In this document: positions 17,971 to 24,495 of the stretch, piece by piece
How the letters are laid out: each line of letters starts with the position of its first letter
Numbering within the stretch: position 1 is the stretch's first letter
NCBI GenBank assembly: GCA_945865405.1
Contig: CAMBDS010000024.1
Span: 1-43,221, forward strand
DNA from: Caldithrix abyssi DSM 13497
Lineage (GTDB): Bacteria > Electryoneota > AABM5-125-24 > Hatepunaeales > Hatepunaeaceae
Length of the DNA: 43,221 nt
Direction: 5' to 3'
Program-made: the position numbers and the translations under genes
The notes under the pieces: model-generated
The model's input: only the letters and a program-made list of their open reading frames with translations
Told to the model about the DNA's origin: nothing
The model's database searches: none

Positions 17971-20900
17971 TCACTTAACCAGAGCGAACTTTTGTACAAA
18001 AGTTTTGTCACCGGAATGCAGAGTGATAAGATAGACACCAGCCGGTAGTGATGCCGCCTCGAATACATCGCTATGGTAACCCGCTGACATCGGACGGTCC
18101 GCAATCTGACTGACCATCCTGCCCTGACTGTCGAATACCTGAAGGGAGGTTTGCCCCGCAACTGGCAGATAAAACCTGATCTTTGCCGAACCATTTGCCG
18201 GGTTCGGGAAAACGCTTTCGAGCGAAAAATCAGTTGGTCGCTCTGGATCGACGCCAGCTAATACAGGTTCTACATAAACATGAACCGGGATACGTAACTC
18301 GCCACCAGCTGCATCGTGCTCGATCAGAATATCGGCTATGTACTCTTCCCGTTCAAGCCCGTCAGAACTGATCAGCAACGTGAATTCTACCGAAGCGTTT
18401 GGCGCTAATTGAGCCGATCCTGGCTCAACTGAAATCCAAGCGAAATTGTTGCCAACGTCGAAGAGATCAACTCGATCTCCCGCAGGATTTTGAATTACCG
18501 CTTGCAGACACCAGAGGCGATCATCCCACTTTCTTGTCAATTCGATACCGCCCGGTCTGTCGCCCTGTTGGCTATCGATGTTCATAACGGTTAAAAACTC
18601 GCCGGATGCGGTATCCATTTTACAAACAAATAGACCAGTCAGTCCGTCGTTAGCGAATATCCAAAGGGGATATCCATCCTTGTCGGCCGGATGCCAGGCG
18701 AGCCCGTAGATGTCGAGATTAGTTGGATATGAGCGGAGAGTTTCGCCTTGACTATTCAGCTTCAAAATCGGTTGCTCTTCGCCGCTTATCCAGTAGTCTT
18801 CACCCGGACTTACTGCAAGTCCTCTGGCTGGAATTATTGGTGAAGCAATACGACTGATCTCCCTACCTTGCGCTCCCATTTTGATGATCGACTCCCCGAC
18901 GCCGCCATAGAGATTACCACCTACCCAAGCCAGGTCGCGCATCCCCCAGATGTCATCGACCGGTTGGTTGTGGCGGTCAATGTAGTCTCCGGCTTCGTCG
19001 AATCGATAAAATACGTTCTCCTCGCCCCCATTATCTCCACCACTTACAATGAAGTTCTCGCCGTCATGCGCCACTCCGATGATGCGGGAATCGCCAGTTC
19101 TTTCTGTTACAGGAATTGAGAGTAATCGGTCGCCAAATTCAGATGTCTCATCGCGATCTGCCGTCACTTTTGGTCTCTGTCGCAGTAATCCCCGTTCGAT
19201 ATGCTCGGCAGCACCAACTGAAACTGTCAAGTTTCCATTGCCCGGGTTACGAAGATGAAAAATATGGGATACAATGTCGCCCGCTTGAAGCGAATCAGTT
19301 ATTGCATCGACATCACTGACAATTTGGGGTTCCCTGAGCAAAATGGCGACCACCACAGTATCGCCTGTTTCTGCGTTGAATGGATTGGATAGGGCTCTAT
19401 TGTATCCGTTGGCGGTTACCTCTGCCTGCTGGTCTAAACCGGCTATTATCGCCTGTATTCTGAAGACTCCATTGGCATCTGATGTGGTCCATCCGCCTCG
19501 GGTAGCTCTGACGATAGCGCCTTGTACAGGTTGATTGCCGCCTTCACGGCGAACAGTGCCTTGGAGAGTAGCGAAATTAAAGCTCGTTGCAGTCATGAAT
19601 CGATAAACAACCCCGGCATTTGGTGGCGTGACTCCTGGCTCAAACTTATTCCAGAAAGCCAATTGTAAGCCGCCCTTATCATCAGGACTTCCTATACCAA
19701 CGGTCGCATAGGGTGTTCCATGGGCATCCACGCGACCTTCATGAGTTACTTCATTATAAACGAAATAGATATCGCCATCACCGGTTGTGTTCTGATACCA
19801 TGCAGGATCATTGATAATAATTTCGAAAGTTTCCACACCGCCGGGTCCTGCTGGCCCTACCCACTGGCGCATCTTATACCATTCGATGATAAACCTGTGT
19901 CGCGGAGCGTCATGATAAGTAAAAACTCCCGCGTCAACTCCCGGCTGGTATAGGTCTGACCACCACGGGCAAAGCTGAGCTCGTGGGCCCTGCGGCGAAC
20001 CTATCGGCATATCGCGGAAATCTACATAGCCGGATTGATTGCCAAATGCCGCCCAACCGTTTGTGCAAATTGTTATCTCATCGAAATTTTCACCATAATA
20101 CTGAACCGGGAACGGGAGATTAACGACTACGCTTTCATCATCATCTTCTCCTTGATCTAAAAGCCCGGTATTGACTCCGTCAAAACCTTCAAGTCTGGGA
20201 TTGATCTCCTCCCAACGATGGTTTGGCCTTAAATTTACGCCGAAATCTTGTTGGTCGATTGCGTAATATCCGTATGAATCAGGGCCTGTTGGTTGTCCGA
20301 CTGGCAATTGCGCCATTTCAATTGTGAAAGGAAGGTTGGCGGTGTAATTGCCCTCACATGTGACTTGGAGATGAAAAGGCAATAGTGAACCGAATAGGGC
20401 GTTCTCATCAAATAGCACCTGGTAAACCTGCTGTCCTGTTGAACCCGTTTCGCCTACCATCAGGGTATCGTAACGTCCCTCGCCTTCGAAAACTTCAGCA
20501 TTTTCGCTATCACTGAAAAGTACAGCGTCTGTAATCCCCAGGTCAACACTTCCGCTATTTTTAAGAAAAATATCAAAAAACGGCATTTCGTTGGGAGCGG
20601 GTGGATTGGCGAGATCGGTCCTGACAACTGTCCACCGGGCACCTTGCCCGGCAATATCAAATACTAACGACCATTCTGATTCACCTTGACGTGCAACTAA
20701 CATAAAGCGGACATTTTCGCGGTCAGGAAAATCAGAACCGGCCAAAATCTGGAATGAAGCGCTTGCGGCAGAATTCGGGTTTATCGCTTGCTGAATTCGG
20801 TAATTTGCCTCCTGGATATCAACAAATTCAGATTCGGTGCTCAGTTGACAATCCGTCGGAGAGGGAATAGCCTGTGAACCGATATTTAACAGGCTTACAG

Positions 20901-22836
20901 TGACGCCGAAAATTTCATTCGGTTCGGGCATTCCGTTGCCGTCTCCGCGTCTTGGAGCGCGATTATCTTCCTGTACGTTAAAGGCTTGCAAGACCAACGT
21001 CTGGTTGGGTCGGGACAATTGAATTTGGGTGGATGCAGGGACGATTTTATCGCCCGATACTGTGATCGTTCCGGCGCCGGGCGAGACACGTCGGTTGTCG
21101 AATCGAATGGTTGCCTGCCCATCTTCATCGGTGATTGCCGCACTTACAACTTCATTGCCCTTTGAAAATCCAACTCTTGCGTTAACAACGGGCTGGTTAT
21201 TGTCAGGATCTACAACAGTCACATTGAACATTCCCAAGCCATAACTGATCTCTTGCGCAGCCGTGATTCTTACTTCCTGCGGCATTCCCCGCCAGATAAT
21301 CGTCGCCGGATCACCCATCAGATTTGTCCAAGCCGAATGATCGACGGTTAACTCACGCTCTCGCGAACCGTATGTGGCCATCAATTCAACCCGCGCATGG
21401 TTCAATGCCCAGCCTATGCGATATATCCCATTATCCAACACTCCGCGAAAGTAAGATGCGAGCATTGCATTGTTGAAATTGATGCGGCTCTGAGCACCCG
21501 CAACCCCAATAGCGGCAATAGCGCCTCCTTGGGCGCGCAACAGGGCTTCGGTGAAACCTGTCTGCTGGCCTGCATAGTCCCCGCTGTTGCAAGCGAGCAA
21601 TATCGCAGTCGGGAGGTAGTGGTTTCGCAGAGCACCCGCTTCAATTGGCGACCAGTCTTCGAGACCCGTCCAGCCGCGGTAAGAGACATAAGCCACTCCG
21701 CGATTGAACTCTCGTTCCATGAAGTCGCCAATCCGTCTACCCATTGTGTACCAGAGTGTATCGACAGAAGTGAAATCATTGAAAATCAGTTGGTCGCGCA
21801 ACCACTTACTGACAAGGATGCTCGAGTAACCGCTTATTCTGCTCCCAGCCACAACCGCCCCCCTACGAAGCCACTCTTCATCCTGAAATTCAGGGTGTTG
21901 CTCATAATTCAATATTTTGTCGACAATCCGCTCTAACTCAGCGAGGGAGTTATAGGAGATCCGTCCAACTGCCGCGTCCGGTATCCGATCTTCGCCATTG
22001 AGAAAGGTGTAATAGTAGTCGCTTTCTATCCCTCGAAATGGTGTCGGAACGGGGAAATTCCCAAGCACATCGCCTGCAAGCAATATGTAGTCGATCGGCG
22101 TCTCTGGCATGTCGATGTTCAGCAACTGTTGCATCACAAAATCTGCGTTCGCCCAATCGGGGCAACTGATTTCGCGGGTCAGATAACCCTGCTGTCTGCG
22201 CCATTGTATTAGAGGGCTAATGCGGTTTCTTACATCGTTATTATCAGGAATGACATATACATATAGGCCCCCAGTCGATTCGTTGTCCCGATCTCTCGAC
22301 GGCTGTTCACGATTTAGGATCAAATCCCCCCACATCTCTTCCAGTACCGGTCGCATCTGTTTCGAATGCATATTGCCTTGAGGAATCTCGATTTCTGTAG
22401 TAATAGACGCAATACATTCCTGTGAGTTGTTCTTGGTCTGCGTAACTGAACGAAAAGTAACCGGCACAAGCCGCACACCGCGCTGAATGATCGGCTCTCC
22501 AACCTCAACCGCGTCTGAAAAATCGGTGGACGACCTAGCGCGAATCAGTTCCGTGCCGTCACCGTCAAGTAGCGTGCTTGATGTGCTGACAATAGTAGGT
22601 AACCCGTCACCGTCAACGATTATCCAGCGGGTTAACGCAGGGATATCCTCTGGTTCGGTTACTTCGTTCATCCATGTCGGATCGAACTTGCACGTAACAG
22701 ACAGGGATGAACTTCCTGTATTCACCACAGTTACAGTCCCGTGAGTGCTCGCACTTGTTTGAGCGAACTCAGTACCGGGAGCCGCGAGCAGCATCGCCGG
22801 GAGCAGGACTGTGAGCATTATGTAGGTGATTCGCAT
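17971..22836 (-). CDS. Gingipain-like C25 secreted protein with T9SS sorting domain
   Basis: This 1621-residue protein has a signal peptide (ITYIMLTVLLPAMLLAAPG) and a propeptide. A peptidase C25 caspase-like domain follows at about residues 190-515. The Cys position is present (ILLACNSGDY, C416), but the segment that holds the catalytic His in gingipains (GHG) reads VSYRGWTG at 384-391, without His. Next are Ig-like/CARDB-like domains, a region similar to secreted adhesion modules, a carboxypeptidase regulatory-like domain (VQGAIVRATRGG), a beta-propeller with SPGEDYWISG-like strands, and a sorting domain (SVFPNPANGSAKI to VQKFALVK). It is expected to be exported by Sec and T9SS to the surface or medium. 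It may be a pseudo-protease or use another His. Confidence 0.85.
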   Translation of the reverse strand: MRITYIMLTVLLPAMLLAAPGTEFAQTSASTHGTVTVVNTGSSSLSVTCKFDPTWMNEVTEPEDIPALTRWIIVDGDGLPTIVSTSSTLLDGDGTELIRARSSTDFSDAVEVGEPIIQRGVRLVPVTFRSVTQTKNNSQECIASITTEIEIPQGNMHSKQMRPVLEEMWGDLILNREQPSRDRDNESTGGLYVYVIPDNNDVRNRISPLIQWRRQQGYLTREISCPDWANADFVMQQLLNIDMPETPIDYILLAGDVLGNFPVPTPFRGIESDYYYTFLNGEDRIPDAAVGRISYNSLAELERIVDKILNYEQHPEFQDEEWLRRGAVVAGSRISGYSSILVSKWLRDQLIFNDFTSVDTLWYTMGRRIGDFMEREFNRGVAYVSYRGWTGLEDWSPIEAGALRNHYLPTAILLACNSGDYAGQQTGFTEALLRAQGGAIAAIGVAGAQSRINFNNAMLASYFRGVLDNGIYRIGWALNHARVELMATYGSRERELTVDHSAWTNLMGDPATIIWRGMPQEVRITAAQEISYGLGMFNVTVVDPDNNQPVVNARVGFSKGNEVVSAAITDEDGQATIRFDNRRVSPGAGTITVSGDKIVPASTQIQLSRPNQTLVLQAFNVQEDNRAPRRGDGNGMPEPNEIFGVTVSLLNIGSQAIPSPTDCQLSTESEFVDIQEANYRIQQAINPNSAASASFQILAGSDFPDRENVRFMLVARQGESEWSLVFDIAGQGARWTVVRTDLANPPAPNEMPFFDIFLKNSGSVDLGITDAVLFSDSENAEVFEGEGRYDTLMVGETGSTGQQVYQVLFDENALFGSLLPFHLQVTCEGNYTANLPFTIEMAQLPVGQPTGPDSYGYYAIDQQDFGVNLRPNHRWEEINPRLEGFDGVNTGLLDQGEDDDESVVVNLPFPVQYYGENFDEITICTNGWAAFGNQSGYVDFRDMPIGSPQGPRAQLCPWWSDLYQPGVDAGVFTYHDAPRHRFIIEWYKMRQWVGPAGPGGVETFEIIINDPAWYQNTTGDGDIYFVYNEVTHEGRVDAHGTPYATVGIGSPDDKGGLQLAFWNKFEPGVTPPNAGVVYRFMTATSFNFATLQGTVRREGGNQPVQGAIVRATRGGWTTSDANGVFRIQAIIAGLDQQAEVTANGYNRALSNPFNAETGDTVVVAILLREPQIVSDVDAITDSLQAGDIVSHIFHLRNPGNGNLTVSVGAAEHIERGLLRQRPKVTADRDETSEFGDRLLSIPVTERTGDSRIIGVAHDGENFIVSGGDNGGEENVFYRFDEAGDYIDRHNQPVDDIWGMRDLAWVGGNLYGGVGESIIKMGAQGREISRIASPIIPARGLAVSPGEDYWISGEEQPILKLNSQGETLRSYPTNLDIYGLAWHPADKDGYPLWIFANDGLTGLFVCKMDTASGEFLTVMNIDSQQGDRPGGIELTRKWDDRLWCLQAVIQNPAGDRVDLFDVGNNFAWISVEPGSAQLAPNASVEFTLLISSDGLEREEYIADILIEHDAAGGELRIPVHVYVEPVLAGVDPERPTDFSLESVFPNPANGSAKIRFYLPVAGQTSLQVFDSQGRMVSQIADRPMSAGYHSDVFEAASLPAGVYLITLHSGDKTFVQKFALVK

Positions 22837-22910
22837 CCGTATTTACCGCCTTCTTTTGCATTTAACCGCCGTCAGCCAAAAAAATAGACAGCGATGGAAA
22901 TTAACTCTAT

Positions 22911-22939
22911 AAGTTAATAAAACATCGCCGTCTTGACAA
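22911..22939 (-). promoter_or_regulatory. Candidate promoter for the C25 protein gene
   Basis: On the minus strand TTGTCA (22934-22939) and TAACTT (22911-22916) are 17 bases apart, about 75 bases upstream of the ATG at 22836. Both boxes are imperfect. It would serve the C25 gene and perhaps the long downstream series. Confidence 0.4.
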
Positions 22940-22954
22940 GTGATATGGCGCATC

Positions 22955-24295
22955 TTAGAACATTTGATTCAGTCGATGAATAGCTTCAGCGGTCTGTTCC
23001 GGTGGCAGAATCGTGAAGCAGAGCCTCGCCCAACCATGGTAGTCGTGCCCGAAATACTCTCCCGGCGACAAAACTACCCCGCCATCGAGCATCCGGTCGA
23101 TCTTCAGCTCAGGCGGAAGGCCTTCCCAGCCGGGCGGCAACTTCACAAAAAAATAAAATCCACCCACCGAAGGCATAAAGTCACACTTCAGATGGTCGCG
23201 CACCCATCGCCAGGTCGGTGCATAATCATGGCGAAACGTCAGCACCGTCTCTTCATAACGTTGTAGTCCTCGCCAGGCGAACAACTGCCCCAGTCGCCCA
23301 GGCTGATAGTATCCTCCGACAATCCCCCGATTGATCTGCGAAACGACTGAAGCCTCCGCGACGACGTAGCCGATTCGCATCCCTGAAGCCCCGAAGCACT
23401 TGGAAAACGTATAAATTGAGATCGTTCGCTCAAACATCCCCGGTAGCGACCCTATCGAGACATGCTCGCCGCCCTCCCAGATGAAATCTTCGTATGCTTC
23501 GTCCGAGAATATCCAAAGGTCGTGGGCTCGCGCAAATTCACCGATCCGTTCCAGCATCGCTCTGTCCATCAGCATCCCCGTCGGGTTGGACGGAGTGTTG
23601 ATGTAAATGCCTTGCGTCTTTGCGGTTATGAACGGCTCAAGTATCTCCGCCGGATCAACGAACCAGTTCCCATGACTCCCCACCGCTTGCGGGGGGGGGA
23701 GGGGGGGGTGTCCTACAGAATGACTTGCCGCCTTATCCCAAAACAGCACTTCTACCAGCTTCATGTGCGCCTGATCCGCCACCTGCCTCAGGATCGACCA
23801 GTAAGGCGCGAGCACCAGCACCTCTGCACCCGGATCAATCAGCCGCGAGAACGCCGCTTGCAGCCCCGAAGTCGCCCCCGCCGTCACCTGAACATTTTCG
23901 ATTCCGTCGATAGGCAGGTTGTTCCTGAAGGCGGCTTTCTGCGCTATCAACTCACGGAGCGGTTTATCGCCGTAGGTATCCGAGTACATGTTGAGGCGCA
24001 CAATGCCTTTTCCTCCACTGCTTGCAGCGTGAGACTTATTCTCCCCACCACTTGCAAGGCGTCCTAAATTCTCCCCACTGCTTGCGGGGGGGGCAGGGGG
24101 GGGTGTCCCTCCAAACAAATAGTCTTCGTCTGGGATTGGCTCGGTCAGACCCTTCGGAAAAGGCAGGTGCGTATCGCCGACATGAATGGCGAAGACGTTC
24201 TGCCCCATTGCGGCGCGAGCATTCGCTTCCGCTTCGATCTTGTTCCAGACCGTTGGCGGGAGTTTTGTGCGTGATGTGTTGTTAGGTTTTGGCAA
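22955..24295 (-). CDS. Class I/II aminotransferase with palindrome-derived insertions
   Basis: This 446-residue PLP enzyme of fold type I has GATSGLQ, APYW, NTPSNPTG, FSDEAYEDF, the Schiff-base lysine in FSKCFGASGMRIGY (K299) and a C-terminal arginine region (GWARLCF). It is probably an aspartate/aromatic-type aminotransferase; the substrate is not determinable. Two low-complexity inserts interrupt the fold. Residues 62-97 are Pro-rich and then repeat ASSGEN / ASGGEN / ASSGGKG; residues 189-209 are another Pro-rich tract. Both correspond to GC-rich palindromic repeats in the DNA. The flanking core aligns with the normal family layout, so the inserts probably lie in surface loops and the enzyme may still work. 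It is followed by 118 bases and then the C25 gene. Confidence 0.85.
   Translation of the reverse strand: MPKPNNTSRTKLPPTVWNKIEAEANARAAMGQNVFAIHVGDTHLPFPKGLTEPIPDEDYLFGGTPPPAPPASSGENLGRLASGGENKSHAASSGGKGIVRLNMYSDTYGDKPLRELIAQKAAFRNNLPIDGIENVQVTAGATSGLQAAFSRLIDPGAEVLVLAPYWSILRQVADQAHMKLVEVLFWDKAASHSVGHPPLPPPQAVGSHGNWFVDPAEILEPFITAKTQGIYINTPSNPTGMLMDRAMLERIGEFARAHDLWIFSDEAYEDFIWEGGEHVSIGSLPGMFERTISIYTFSKCFGASGMRIGYVVAEASVVSQINRGIVGGYYQPGRLGQLFAWRGLQRYEETVLTFRHDYAPTWRWVRDHLKCDFMPSVGGFYFFVKLPPGWEGLPPELKIDRMLDGGVVLSPGEYFGHDYHGWARLCFTILPPEQTAEAIHRLNQMF
23669..23731. repeat. GC-rich palindromic element inserted in the aminotransferase frame
   Basis: It contains CTCCCCACCGC, TTGC and then two long G runs separated by a single A. 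It encodes the Pro-rich 21-residue insert (residues 189-209). The hairpin arms (CCCC.CCGC / GCGG.GGGG) and the G-run tail match the elements at 24073-24112 and 24605-24640. The length keeps the frame open. Confidence 0.7.
24005..24112. repeat. Triple tandem palindromic element in the aminotransferase frame
   Basis: Three degenerate units follow each other: CCACTGCTTGCAGCG, CTCCCCACCACTTGCAAGG and CTCCCCACTGCTTGCGGGG. The last is followed by a G-rich tail. Together they encode 36 extra residues (62-97) with the repeated ASSGGEN-type motif. The units share TTCTCCCCAC...CTTGC, so this looks like one element amplified or inserted repeatedly in frame. Confidence 0.7.
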
Positions 24296-24315
24296 TATTT
24301 TTCAATTATGGGGAG

Positions 24316-24335
24316 GACAGACATTCCTGTCTGTC
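24316..24335. repeat. Palindrome GACAGACA/TGTCTGTC, unit 1
   Basis: A perfect 8-bp stem with TTCC loop, followed by CTCCTTTATCCAGTAC. The same palindrome plus the same 16-base tail recurs at 24409-24442, so the unit has been duplicated. Confidence 0.75.
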
Positions 24336-24355
24336 TCCTTTATCCAGTACGACAG

Positions 24356-24409
24356 ACAGTTTTTGCATCAGGGTGTTCTCACCCTGATGCAAACCAGCTA
24401 TTGTTTCAA
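24356..24409 (+). repeat. 54-bp direct repeat, copy 1, containing a 14-bp-stem hairpin
   Basis: The core is TTTGCATCAGGGTG, a TTCT loop and its exact complement (24362-24393). The whole 54 bases recur at 27155-27208 with two differences (T/C in the loop, G/A in the tail). The two copies flank the LVIVD-repeat T9SS gene in the same orientation. Confidence 0.85.
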
Positions 24410-24459
24410 CAGACATTTCTGTCTGTCTCCTTTATCCAGTACCACAGACTTCAGTCTGT
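24409..24459. repeat. Two further CAGAC palindromes
   Basis: ACAGACA/TGTCTGT with TTTC loop (24409-24426) and ACAGACT/AGTCTGT with a 2-base TC loop (24444-24459) follow each other, joined by the CTCCTTTATCCAGTAC tail shared with unit 1. They fill the gap between the aminotransferase and the LVIVD gene together with the elements at 24316, 24356 and 24475. Confidence 0.7.
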
Positions 24460-24474
24460 CTCCTTATTCCTTAC

Positions 24475-24495
24475 GGGCGAACCTTCTGTTCGCCC
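24475..24495. repeat. Palindrome GGGCGAAC/GTTCGCCC overlapping a stop codon
   Basis: An 8-bp perfect stem with CTTCT loop. Its edge supplies the last base of the TAG stop of the LVIVD gene on the minus strand. It may also act as a transcription barrier at the end of that gene, but no T-run follows on the minus strand. Confidence 0.65.

Noticed and set aside
23462..24067. A 201-residue plus-strand frame inside the aminotransferase
   Set aside because: It is Arg/Pro/His-rich antisense translation through a conserved PLP enzyme and has no ribosome site.
24316..24495. Repeated hairpins resembling a CRISPR array
   Set aside because: The units differ in stem sequence, spacing is irregular, there are no unique equal-length spacers, and no cas genes lie nearby.
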